A DNA stretch of 64,000 bases, from the NCBI GenBank assembly GCA_034008185.1, contig CM067081.1, positions 1,488,001-1,552,000 on the forward strand, written 5' to 3'. Below the pieces are notes generated by a model. It made no database searches. It saw only the letters and a list, made by a program, of their open reading frames with translations, and was not told the DNA's origin. This DNA is from Gorsachius magnificus. Lineage: Eukaryota; Chordata; Aves; Pelecaniformes; Ardeidae. Position 1 is the first letter of the stretch, and the number at the start of each line of letters is the position of its first letter. This document shows, in pieces, positions 1-10,377 of this stretch. Made by a program: the position numbers and the translations under genes.

Positions 1-726
1 GGGGAAAAAGCAATGTAAGCTGTCGTTGTTGCCATGACCCCATGAGCAGGGCCAGACCCAGCATTGCTGCGCTGCCCCAGGCATGAGCATTTAAGTGAGT
101 GCAGTTGAGCTATGCCCTGCAGAACCATGGCCACCTCGTCACCACCTCCCTGTGGGATGTCCACCCACCAAGACACCGTGGGCAGCACTGCTGGGGGTCG
201 GTGACAGGGCTGGCGCACTGCAGAGCTGGGCACTGGATCCGGTAGCACCTGATGTTGGCGTTCTGGGGAGAGAGAGAGAGAGAAAGACGGTTTGTTCAGC
301 TACATGTTCACCCCTGCAAGAGGAGGATGTTGGATGATGGCCCCATTACCACAACAGATTGTGCTGTTGTAGCTCACCCAGTCAAGGATGTCTCTATCCC
401 TGGTTTGGACCCTGCCGTCAGCCAGCTCATGGTCTCATCTCTCATCATCAAAGACCACTCATGGTCCTACAACAGCCCTGAGCCACCTCCACCCACAGTT
501 CACCAACGCTATTGAGACAGCTCCCTCACAAGGTCAACCCAACATCCCCAGGGGGATGGGAGGCTTTTTCAAAAGGAAAGAGATTAACCCAATGTCCCTA
601 CGGGACTGGAAAGGGCTTCTCTGGTCAAATTAGCCGCCAGAATCGATCTGCTTAAAAGCTGCCAAAGCGATGCCCCAACGTAGCAGCATCCCCACCACCT
701 CCCGCGGCACCTCGTGGGGGACATGC
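1..726 (-). other. CHRDL2: CHRDL2 intron 2 (partial)
   Basis: This is the intron downstream of CHRDL2 exon 2, read on the minus strand, and it runs off the left edge. It contains a (GA)n run at about 267-283 and no other recognisable gene or interspersed repeat. No open frame here resembles a VWC domain, so the next exon lies outside the window. Confidence 0.6.
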
Positions 727-839
727 CTCGGAGCAGCTGCAGCGGATGCAGTACATCAGCCCCTGCGGCTCCAGGTAGGGGTGCCAGCTCTCGCCTGGGC
801 TGTACTTCTTGCCGTTGAAGTCACAGAACATATCCGGCC
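727..839 (-). CDS. CHRDL2: CHRDL2 exon 2: start of first VWC domain
   Basis: Chordin-like 2 is a secreted antagonist that binds BMP ligands through von Willebrand factor C domains. Read on the minus strand, this exon encodes 37 residues with the start of the first VWC repeat: an MFC opening, [16 protein letters not shown], then a YCxRCxC cysteine cluster. The block is almost unchanged from mammalian CHRDL2 as I recall it. The acceptor is a clear ...gattttcag at 840. The exon starts with GG, which completes the split Arg codon left by exon 1, so the two exons join in frame. The downstream boundary is odd. The conserved end (CSE) is followed by GCATGT, so the donor would be GC; the nearest GT alternatives (GTCC, or GTGCC 17 bases further) fit the family less well. 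Identity is strong; the exact 3' end is less certain. Confidence 0.9.
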
Positions 840-2705
840 CTGAAAATCAACCAGGAGAAGATAAGTGAGAGAAAGGGACGGTCCTTGGGAGAGCTCTCCT
901 CCCTCCATGATGAGAAGAGCAAGGACAGCTTTGTGCCTTCATGCTGTCACCCATGGCCACATCCCACCCACCAGACCCCAGACTGAATACATTCCCCAAA
1001 AGCTTTTTTTTTTTGCTGTGTTTTGGGGTTTTTTAGGCTGGAACCCATATGACCAAATGGCAACTCCTCCAAGCAAGCTGGACTCCCTTTGCAAGAAAGG
1101 AACAGAATCGGGTGGTTTTGAGGCAAAAATTAGAGTTGTCAGTCTAAAACAGGTCAGTAGAAGTGCTCATTGGAAGACGGAGAGGTGATTTCAGGGTGAT
1201 GCTATGGGACTGAATTTCCCCCAGGGAGACCAGAAGGGCTGGGAATGGTGGGGAAGATAAGGGACCCTGAGTTTAGGAGACATTTTCACTGTTACCCAAA
1301 AAAAAGAAGAAATAAAAAAGACATTTTGGGGTAGAAACACATTCTGAATGAAAACCTTTTGCTCCCCCTAAGAGCTTCAGCTCCTCCTCTCAAGGACCCC
1401 TGGACAAGTGCTATAAGCACACAGCCAGCCAAGCATCAGCCCTAAGGAGCAGGACCATGCTGGTTTGCCCCATCACACCAGGCTCAGCCCCTTGGCTTTA
1501 CTGGGCACTAGTCTGGCTGAAGTTGCTTGAACCATGCTCTTTATTTATGGGGCTGTCCATGGGGACAGCAAGTCCACCTTGTCCACTTTTTGCCCCGAAA
1601 AACACAGAACTTTGTATTTTTCTATTCCTCTGATCCCATCATCCCAAGAAGAGTCAGCTTTCAGCCATGCTCCTGAACTGTAGGTGTCTGTCCCAGAAAT
1701 GATCCAGCCCTGCCTACACTGGGATGGGTTTAACCTTGCCGCAGCACAGGAAGATAGACGAGATGGTGGCCAGCATGACTGGTGAAGGAGACACATTTGG
1801 TGATCCACCCTCTCCCCAGATTTTAGCAGGTCCCTATCAACTCTCTCCATCTCCAAGCCCTTGGTTCCACACCAACCCTTTGGCAGGATGAGGCCAGCTT
1901 GCAGCAGGACCTGTGGGAGAAACCGTGGCCATAATCACCATCACCAACCACAGGGCTTTGGCCAGAAAGCCCAATTCAGTCATCCTTAATGTTCACATCA
2001 AAAAGCATCACCTGGTCCTACAGGACCAAGCTCCAACCCCTGTCAGACCTGCAGGAACCTGGACCCCGTAACTCCCACCACAGCCTGTTGGCTGCTCCTG
2101 TTCTCCCATTGCATGTCCCCAAGCCCTGACTTGCTGGAGGGACATGCCAGGGCTTAAGCTCTTTCGTGAATAAGCACACGCCTGCCTGCATGTCTTATTA
2201 GTGGTTTAAGTTCTTACAGCCCTGCTAAAAACTGAAGGTGACTTAAAAGGTTATGTCATCGAGGGGATTTGAGGTAGTTTGGGTGATTACGTTGCTCGAA
2301 GGCAGCGGAGACATTTATGCTCCCTGAAGCATTTATGGGTCTTTTAAAACCTTGCGGCGCCCTGGGGATGTGAGGAGAGGGGAGAAAGCTGTTTTCCGAG
2401 GCATGGTGCCCAGCTCCCACTGCATGAAGTCAGGCAAGCTAGTGGATGCTGACCCCACTACGCTGCTGGAGGGACTCCTCAATGAATAGCAGAGGGTCCC
2501 CAAAACAAGCTTGGTGGTGTTCACCAACCCCGAAAGCCATCTCATGCTCCACTCTGTCACCAGGGGTAAAGCAGTGGTTTAGAGAGCCTGGCTGGCATCG
2601 TCCCACCTTGCCAAAGCTGGAGATGCCACCTGCTTAATGCAAGCATTTCTCCCACCAACCAGGCAAAACTCACTGTGATTCTATAGGGTCTTACGATTCT
2701 ATTCA

Positions 2706-3046
2706 TTGGGCCCCTCACTACAAGAAAGACATTGGGTTGCTGGAGTGTGTCCAGAGAAGGGCAGCGGAGCTGGGGAGGGGTCGGCCCCGGCCCCCGCCTG
2801 GGGTGGGGGGGCCGGGGGGGTCGGGCTCTGCTCCCAGGGAAGGGGCGATGGGACGAGGGGCAGCGGCCTCAAGTTGTGCCAGGGCAGGGGAGGTTGGCCC
2901 TGGGGAACAATTCCTTCCCCCCCCGGGGGGTTGAACGCCGGGCGGGGGTGTGGGGCCGGTTTGGGGGGGGTGGCGGGGTAGGGGAACGGTTGGGCTTGAT
3001 GAGCTTAAAGGGCTTTTCTAAACTAAAAAATTCTATGATTCTATAT
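2706..3046 (+). mobile_element. CR1 LINE 3' fragment (GC-rich subfamily)
   Basis: The start resembles the end of CR1 pol (CTCACTACAAGAAAGACATTG), and the 3' end is the diagnostic TTCTATGATTCTAT tail. The interior is very G-rich, with GGGGGG runs, and matches the copies at 28612, 45585 and (inverted) 52463. The element is 5'-truncated and non-coding, and inserted antisense to CHRDL2. Confidence 0.85.
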
Positions 3047-3629
3047 GAATACACCATGGTGGGCTGCCATCCCTCCTCCAACTTCCGACCATCCTCAGGA
3101 TGAACCTAAGCGATGCTCTACCACAGCCAGACCCTGTGGCTATCAGGAAGGGCAGCCCTATGGGTCTATGATGATCCTTATGGGTTCCTTCCAACACAAG
3201 CCCTATGGATCTGCCAGCAGCCCTGAGCTCCTCATTGAGTTAATGGCTTCAAGCACATGATTCTCCAAGTTGTACCTTCAAAGGAGGTGGCCACCAGCTC
3301 TGCAGGCCGCCTAGTCCAAGCACAGCAGTGTGGGGCCAGCATTGCATCTGCAGAGGTGGAGATTTGCACTAATTTGGGGGTGGATGCCATCAGAGGAGCA
3401 GGCAGGAGGTTTTTCCCTACTCAGGTCTTTACACCATCCCCATAACTTGCTCCAAACCTCTGACAAGTCAGCAAAATCATATCCCTGGCCATGCACAACA
3501 CAAACTTAGAGCAAACCACTGAAAAGCGGGGAGCGCATGGCTGGAAACTGCAGAAAGCCAGGAGAAAGGAGGGGGGGGGGGGAAATAATCATCATTTTGC
3601 AAAAGGCTGAGAAAATGACTTCATTTTTC

Positions 3630-4190
3630 CCTGCTTGCAGCATCTTCATGAATTATGCTGAGGGTGAAGAAATCAAGTTGCCTTCATGTGACACGGCCCC
3701 GCTCAGCTTGCAGGCTCCCATGCCAGTTGGCTGCTTTGTTCAAACATTTAATCACTTGCCTTTCACAAGTGGAGCCCTGGTTTGGGTCCAGCCCTCGAAA
3801 GCAGCCTGATTCATGTCTGCAAAGGGCCTGCTGGTAAAATTAAAGCCGACTGGCAGCACTGGGCAGCGGCAGACACTTGTCCGCATCTCAGTAGCACTAT
3901 GCCGCGTATTTGGCAAGAGGCGCCGGTATGTTTGGTTAAAAGCAAGCTGGGGATGGGTGGAAGGAGGAGGCTTAAAAGCTGGAGGCTCTGGATCATTTTT
4001 TCCCATGCCAGGCTAATAATTTCATTTTCAGAGGTCAAACTTTGGATATCTTCCCAATTCATGCGGAGTGAAAAGCCACTTGTGGCAGTAAATTGCTCCC
4101 GTGCCGTTCAGTCTCCTTATTTATTGCGTCTTCAGCAACAGCACGCTCACAAAAGTCATGTTGTTTTACTTTTCCTTTTCCAGAGAGGGC
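3630..4190. promoter_or_regulatory. Possible conserved non-coding block in CHRDL2 intron 1
   Basis: This is a repeat-free stretch whose composition is more balanced than its surroundings. It is rich in short A/T cores such as TAATAATTTCATT, CTTTGTTC and TTATTTATTG. That texture is typical of vertebrate intronic enhancers, but no alignment was possible here. This is an inference from composition only; it could be ordinary intron. Confidence 0.2.
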
Positions 4191-7179
4191 TCCTGAGCTG
4201 CGGAGTGTTTTCAAGGCTGCAGGTCCAAAAATCCAGATGAAGCCATCACCTTGTTTTCCTTCCCAAGGACCACGCGATCCCTGGACAGGAGAAGACAGTG
4301 GGCCAGGCTGGTCCACACCACTTTGGAGACACAACCAGAGCTTGCTGATTGCAAGCCAGAGGCTCCACGCTTGGAGGTGGCCCCATGGGACCTGGAAGCA
4401 GGAGCAGAGGTAGGAAGGGGCAAACACCTCCCATTGCAAACACCTCCAAGAACAGGTCCTACTTAACCAGTTTCTTCCCAAATACAAGAAGCCCCTCATA
4501 CAAGACTCTGCTCTTCAGAGTACCATTACGGGCTGTACGAACCAGAAAAAACAGCCAAAGCTGAAAGATGTGGAAATGATTCCTCTGCCACCCAGCAGCA
4601 AGTCCCGTGGCCTCATGCCCAAAGGGAGGGTGGGAGGTGCTGCGGAGAGAGCGACTCTTCCATGTGGGAGCTGCTCTACCTTGCCCACCCCGAAGGGCTC
4701 TGCTGGGGACATCATGGAGAAGGAAGCTTTCTCCCTGCCTCCTCACCCAACAGCCATTTTCTGCCATGGCTCCAGTGTTTTCTTGGGTGAGGACCACCTG
4801 GTTACATCCAAATGATTGAATATCCCAGGCCGGGGTCTGGGGCCAGTGGCCTGGCCCAACTCATGTCCATACCCACCTGCTGGAACTGCCCTGGCCCAGC
4901 TGTCCCCAGGCATTTGGCAAACCCCAAGTTGGCATGGCCAACACCATGCTGGGGAGCACACCTGCAGCAAGAGTCTGGACACCCCTGGCCAATGCTCAAG
5001 GCTGTGACCAGGTCCTGGTTTACTTTGATTATCATTAATTATCATTAATTGCATTCTGGACAGAAAGGAGGGTATGTGATATGAGATGGAAAGTATGAGG
5101 GGGAGGACAAGGCAAGAGAGTGCTGTTATAGAGAAAAGGGCAGGAACAAAAAGAAGCAATGAGCTTGGGGCAAAGCCTGGAAGATTTAGGACAGGAATTG
5201 CAGGAAGCTTTCCAGCTACCAGAAGATTTAAACCCCAGAAGAGGCTATCGCAGAGGGTCTGAGACACACTATGAACCCCCTGGATCAGCATCTTCATGAG
5301 ATGGTCTAGAGACACTAATCCAGGGTGACAAACCAAATGGCGTGGAGAAACCCATCCTGTGCTGCATTCAGTGACTGCTGACATCTCTCACACCACGCGA
5401 GTGGCCTCGACGCCTCTTTAGGATGTATCTCAACAGCTTCATACAGCAGCCACCGATAAGATGCCATCCTATGACTTCATGACCTGCTCTAGACCCAGTG
5501 AGAGACCATGAACCAAGAGGAGATGGGCAAGACCCCACAGCCTCATCGCTGAACCATCAAACCGGCTGATGTTGGTCAGACCACCCTTGGACATCTCCCA
5601 GCCTCGGATGCAGACAAGTCCCCTCAGGCCAGCATGTCCATGAGACCTGTCCCTTGAAGCTCTCCCACCTGCTGACACAGCCTGTTTGAGCCAGTTCCTT
5701 GCACCCCTCCAAATTTACAGTGGGCTGTGAGGACAGGGACATGGGTTTCCCAACATGGTGTGACTCGTCCCACTGCCTGGACACTTTGACCATGGCTGAA
5801 TCAGGGGCCAAACCTGATGTTCTCCTGCACCGATCCCAAGCATGGCAGCAGGAACCAAGGTGAGCTATTAACCTTGCACGTGTGATGGCTACTGAGATAC
5901 CAGGTTCTGCTGCCAAATCCTCCTTTGGCTCAGGCTCAGCTGTGCTCACTTCACCTCCTTCTGGATATAGGGACTGATGGTCAACAAAGTCAAGCCACAT
6001 ACACGTGCGTGTGCAAGACCCTGCCCCTACATCCCCCACTCCCACGTCAGGGATTCCCAGAGCTGAGCAGAGCATCCTGATGGGTCACGGGAGGTTTAAA
6101 GCTGCTTTTACATCGCTGCTGTGTCAGCCCAGGGAACAGCTCCCATTGGCACACCCATGACCCAGCCAGGTCTCTGCACGTGTGCGGTCACTGTGCATTG
6201 ATCCTGATTCACGCTGGAGCTTCTCTACGCTACAGGGCACCGAGGGGTCCCCAGAGGTGAGTCCCTGCTGCAGGTAAAGCCTTGACTCGTGGCTAGCGAG
6301 GGGCTAATGCACCCGCAAGACCCCAAAGCATGGAAAGCCCTGTGCCATGGTTTCCCTAGCAGGGACTTTCACTCCAGGTACCAAACTGGCTCCAACAAGG
6401 ATGCTACAGGTCTCACCCCACTCCTCTCTCGTTTCATCTCACAGCGCAGGGGTTTCCCCCATCTCGGCATCCCCGGGCAATCCTCCCACAGCTCGTTCCC
6501 GAGCCGGGCACGTCTGAGCTGGGCTCCCAGTCCCGACAACTTTTTCGGAGGTCACGCACCTGCCAGCCAGTGCCGTGCTGGGCGTGCGGGGGTGTGTTTA
6601 TGCAAACCAGTTTGTGAGTTTTAAGAGCGGCCATAAATAAAGTGTAAAAAGTGCTGTCTGGTACAGAAAGCTTAAAAGGGGCTTAAAATGCAACTTAGCT
6701 GAGAGGGGACTGGTTAAAACACACCGGGCCCTTGACATGTGGCATCCTAATGACTCCGCTCACGTCCAGATCGCTTCCCATGTACTCGCCTCGCTCAGTC
6801 CTGGGCTGGGAATTTCTTCTTAGGAGTTTGGGAGCCTGGAAAACTCTGTGGCTCTGCAATGCAGCCTCACGAAGCACCCCTGAGCTCCCCAGGGTGGAGA
6901 AGCCAAGCAAAGTCCCAGACCCAGAGCATCCCCAAGGGCACTGCGAGCAGCAGATGGGGCCCCGTTGCCTTCCTCTCCTTCCCAAGGGGATGCTCGGTTG
7001 TCTAAAGCGGGGTGTGCAGCCCTCGCCACCCCGTTACTGTGGCCACTGGCAGGATTTGCTTTTCATCCCGTCCTTCCCATCTTGGACCACTCATTCCCTT
7101 GTCACACTGGATCCGAACTTGTAGGACAGACAGATCCCACAAACCCCCTTTTCTCCAGGAACCACGTTAAAAAGTAATG

Positions 7180-7470
7180 AAATGGCAACTTCCAAGCTCC
7201 TGGGGAAACCCACTGCCCCGCGCTCTCCAGAGATGCTGGTGTTTAAAAGCCTCCAGCCAAAACATCATTGCGTTCAGCTATTGCTGCTGAATTACTCATA
7301 TCGGCCGGGCTGCAGCACATTCGGCCCAGTAACCTGTGCCTCTGATATTTTTTCAGCCGAGAGAGTGTAAATCCCCTAAAATAGCCTGTTTCTGTGGGCA
7401 AATTCTTCTTTTCTGACTTGCCTTCAAGCCCTGAGCATTTCTGCTTCTCACCTATTTTTAGCCACGACAC
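7180..7470. promoter_or_regulatory. Possible conserved non-coding block with MEF2-like site
   Basis: This repeat-free block has A/T-rich cores, including CTATTTTTAG near 7451-7460, which fits the MEF2 consensus YTAWWWWTAR, and a near match CTAAAATAG at about 7376. It could be an enhancer within CHRDL2 intron 1. The support is motif-level only and such motifs occur by chance. Confidence 0.2.
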
Positions 7471-8612
7471 TGTAGGTCTCTTGGCTGATGAGCCTGCTCG
7501 TAACTAATTTATTCCTGTCTTCATTCTCCCCGAGCGCTCGGCCCCAAGAAAAACATGAGGCAGTGAGCTGCAGAGGTGGACAGTGGAGAAAAATCCATGA
7601 TTTTGAGGACCTTGTCACTGAGAACCCCCTGCCCTCAACCATGGGTCACCCGAAGCCCCAGCCAAGCCCCCCCCCCACTGTGGGATGCGCCCGGCAGCAG
7701 AGCCAAAGCGATGCGGAGCTGGGGGCAATCCCGGACCTCCCTGCTCCGATCCTGCCCCTGTCCCACAGTCCCCAGCCCTTTATCACTGTTATAAACCCCA
7801 CAAACGGACCCCAGCACTTCCTCCCAAAGCAGACAAACCCCTACTGTTCCCATTCATCCTGATTTGTGCCCAATTTAGGGGCTCTGAAGCCTGAGGAGCA
7901 AACACCTCACCCAGCATCTGTTTCACTTTCTGGAGATGTCTCCATCCTCCTCTTAAGGTGGGTACCATGTTGGCGCAGCCCTGGCAGAGGCAGGGAGTCA
8001 GACCCACGTCCCTCGTGCAAGGAACGTATGCTGCAGTCTGAGCTCAGCGGCTTTCGAAGAGCCCAGGGAAGGGGAAGGAGCCAAACTCACCCAGATTTTG
8101 CTCTCCAAGGCTCTGCACGGTCCCATCCACCCGCCTGCTTCCCCCCCCCAGCACACCCCATCACCGGGACAAGCAACCCAGCGCTCACATTTTGGGTCGG
8201 CGCCCCAGGAGGACGATTATTCGCCGAGTGCCTAATGCACTGCTGGCAGCGGGCAAGTCGTAAATCACCCTAACGCAGCCACCGACAGACTCTACTGGGA
8301 TTTCGGGAGATTAAAGGGGAGAATAAAAGTAGGGACGCAACAGGACCTGCTCCGGTTTGCTCAGCACTTGGGTGGCTTTGAGATGTTGTAGGGGTGCCCA
8401 GCACCCATTGGTGGGGTCCCAGAGCTTTGCCCAAGCCAAACCCACCTCCCAGTCCCAATTAACACCTCCAGCACCCTCCAAGCTGCTAAACAGCCCTGGC
8501 CAAGTCCTTCAAGCCTTTTTGTACAAGGAAGTTCTGCTGAGCCTCCCTTCCCTTCCCCATTCCAAATCTTATCTGCCCCAGTCGGCTAGCTGGGAGCAGG
8601 AGCAATGAGAGA

Positions 8613-8867
8613 ACAAGGGATGGACATGGAGATGGAGACGGACAAGGGATGGACATGGAGACGGATAAGGGATGGACATGGAGATGGACAAGGGATGGAC
8701 ATGGAGACGGACGAGGGATGGACATGGAGACAGATAAGGGATGGACATGGAGATGGACAAGGGATGGACATGGAGACAGATAAGGGATGGACATGGAGAT
8801 GGACAAGGGATGGACATGGAGACAGATAAGGGATGGACATGGAGATGGACAAGGGATGGACATGGAG
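8613..8867. repeat. 23-bp minisatellite with 46-bp higher-order unit
   Basis: There are about eleven tandem copies of a 23-bp unit (AAGGGATGGACATGGAGATGG plus AC). Copies alternate between GATGGACAAGGG and GACAGATAAGGG junctions, so most of the array is really a 46-bp dimer. Because 23 is not a multiple of three, all frames stay open on both strands and give long spurious repeat proteins. It lies in CHRDL2 intron 1, about 500 bp from exon 1. Confidence 0.95.
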
Positions 8868-9375
8868 AAAAGCCCCCAGCTTTGGTTGGGGGGGTCTTTT
8901 CCCCAAATTGCCCACAACCCTGTCCACCCTCGGAGGGGAGATGTGCCCAGGTGGGGTGGGATCTGTGCAGGGGACAGGCTGTAATTCAGCCTCCTGCCCT
9001 AGGCAACCTGCCAGCCCATAGGAGGAGGGTCCCAGACCTTCACCATGTCCCTGCTGGCCCACAAAACCCCACAGCCCCCTCCTCAGCACCCAGCGGTGTG
9101 CTCGGTGCTGTAGGTCCCACAAAGCAGTTGGGGACAGTAGTGGGTGGAGGGGGACACAGCCACATCCCCAACAGCAAAGGGGACCCAGCTTGCTGCACGG
9201 CCTGGGACATCCTGGCCATGGAGGACCAGCACCTGCCATGGCAAGGAGCCTCCCCGTGTGGCTAGCCATACCCGCAAAGCCCCCCCCCCCCGCAACTTCT
9301 TGGGGAGCCCAGAGATGGGGAAACTGAGGCACGGAGGGACCCAGCGCAGCCGGGAGGGGAGCGGGGGGGACTTAC

Positions 9376-9457
9376 GAGCCCGGGCTCGGCTCTCGGAGGC
9401 GAAGAGGAGCAGCAGGCACCGGAGGAGGAAGGCGAGGGGACCCGCCCCGGGAAGCAT
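9376..9457 (-). CDS. CHRDL2: CHRDL2 exon 1: signal peptide
   Basis: This exon gives the first 27 residues plus one base of secreted chordin-like 2. The peptide starts MLPGAGPLAFLLRC and continues with a leucine-rich core (LLLLF) and a small-residue/Arg end (ASESRARA), a classic cleavable signal peptide that would direct the protein to the secretory pathway. The start ATG is at 9457, with G at -3. The exon ends GCT C at 9376 followed by a consensus GTAAGT donor. The leftover C joins GG of exon 2 to give Arg, then PDMFC, matching the mammalian order ARxRPDMFC. That phase agreement across 8.5 kb is the main proof that both exons belong to one gene. The 5' UTR and transcription start are not resolved. 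Confidence 0.88.
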
Positions 9458-9473
9458 CGCAGCCCGGCGATCG

Positions 9474-9685
9474 GCGCCCGGGGGCTTCGGTCCCGGTGCC
9501 CGGGGGCTTCGGTCCCCGTGCCCGGGGGGCTGCCGCGGTCCCGGGCCCGGGGGTGCCGCTGCCCGATGTCCCGGTGCGGTGCCCGGTGATGTCTCGGTGC
9601 CGGTGGGCTTCGGTCCCGGTGCCCGGGGGGTGTCGCGGTCCCGGTGCCGGTGTGGGTGCCCGGGGCCGGTGCCCGGGCCTTTGGG
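9474..9685. repeat. GC-rich 22-bp tandem repeat in CHRDL2 promoter
   Basis: These are degenerate tandem copies of a roughly 22-bp unit, GGTGCCCGGGGGCTTCGGTC plus CC, clearest in the first two copies and decaying to the right. It sits directly upstream of the CHRDL2 start codon, in probable 5' UTR or core promoter. Its G-runs could fold as quadruplexes. Confidence 0.75.
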
Positions 9686-9764
9686 GGGGGTTGGTGCCGG
9701 TGGTATTAAAGGCGGAGATGGAGGGGCGGGGGGGGAAGATCCGCAGGGTGTTGGGTTTGAGTTG

Positions 9765-9826
9765 TTTTTTTTTTTAATTATTATTATTTTTCCACTTTTT
9801 TTTTTTTTTTTTTTTGGGGGGGGGGG
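9765..9826. repeat. Homopolymer block T11, T20, G11
   Basis: A run of 11 T, then an A/T-rich spacer, then 20 T directly followed by 11 G. The abrupt poly-T to poly-G switch lies about 310-370 bp upstream of the CHRDL2 ATG. Homopolymer lengths may be unreliable in the assembly. Confidence 0.9.
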
Positions 9827-10098
9827 TGGTGGTGGTGTGTGTTTTAGGAAATTCCTGGGCGGCGGGAGGGCGGAGGGAGGGCGGGCGGGGAGGGGGTGCG
9901 GGAGCCGCAGGTTTAACCCCTGCCTCCCTGCAGCCTTGGCCGGGGCTGGGAGGGGGGGGGGTGGCTGGAAGGACCCGCCGGGCTGGACCCCGTCGTGGGA
10001 GGTGACACTAAAGGGATATGTGTGTCACCCCCCCACCACCACCCCAAGCCCCGGCTGCACCCTCTTCTCCCTGTTAAACCCCGCCTGGCTCTGAGATG

Positions 10099-10162
10099 CT
10101 TAAGCCCCCCACCCGCGGGGGGGGGGGTGGTGGGTGGTGGTGTTAAGCCCCCCCCCGGGGGC
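10099..10162. repeat. C-run / G-run fold-back block
   Basis: TTAAGCCCCCC occurs twice, about 43 bp apart, and a long G-run followed by GGTGGTGGG motifs lies between the copies. Either C-run can pair with the G-run, and the G-rich strand can form a quadruplex. It lies just beyond the CHRDL2 CpG-rich region. Confidence 0.7.
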
Positions 10163-10319
10163 CGAGCCCACGCAGATGCACCCACCCCATCCCAGGGCGA
10201 AGCCGGCCCCGGCACAGCCCCGAGCATCCCCCGCTCCAAGGAGGGCAAAGCAGAAATCTGGGCTGCGCCTCCCTTCCCAGGACTTTGCTCCCCCACCGAG
10301 GTCCCCCAGTGCCCTGACT

Positions 10320-10377
10320 CCCTTCCCAGTGCACCCCAGTTCCCTTCCCAGTGCACCCCAGTTGCCTTCCCAGTGCC
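10320..10377. repeat. 22-bp tandem repeat, about 2.6 copies
   Basis: The unit CCTTCCCAGTGCACCCCAGT is repeated head to tail with slight variation. It is a short intergenic minisatellite. Confidence 0.85.

Larger units (their letters stand above)
840..9375 (-). other. CHRDL2: CHRDL2 intron 1
   Basis: This 8.5-kb intron lies between the signal-peptide exon and the first VWC exon. The donor is C|GTAAGT at 9375-9370 and the acceptor is CAG at 842-840. It contains a CR1 fragment (2706-3046), a G13 run near 3570-3582, a direct repeat of ATTATCATTAATT near 5027-5051, and a 23-bp minisatellite (8613-8867). The long open frames here on both strands (for example minus 4743-5384 and minus 5557-6075) have no family resemblance or splice support, and I do not treat them as genes. 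Confidence 0.75.
9340..9990 (-). promoter_or_regulatory. CHRDL2: CHRDL2 CpG-rich promoter / 5' UTR region
   Basis: This is an extremely GC- and CpG-rich block covering exon 1 and about 500 bp upstream on the minus strand. No TATA box is evident at a sensible distance, as expected for a CpG-island promoter. It contains a GC-rich tandem repeat (9474-9685) and a T/G homopolymer block (9765-9826). The transcription start site cannot be placed from sequence alone. Confidence 0.6.

Noticed and set aside
4743..5384. A 213-codon minus-strand open frame in CHRDL2 intron 1
   Set aside because: No recognisable domain or homologous block, and no splice sites in phase with CHRDL2. Lengths like this occur by chance in 64 kb of GC-rich DNA.
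8613..8867. CRISPR-like array
   Set aside because: The repeats are directly adjacent without unique spacers, and the genome is vertebrate. It is a minisatellite.
8586..9332. Repeat protein with MSIPCPSPCPS-like units on the minus strand
   Set aside because: It is the translation of the 23-bp minisatellite. The plus strand gives an equally long repeat protein, so neither is evidence of a gene.
9144..10094. A 316-codon plus-strand open frame across CHRDL2 exon 1
   Set aside because: It is antisense to a well-supported exon and runs through the GC minisatellite and the T/G homopolymers, giving Gly/Arg/Phe runs. It is a composition artefact.
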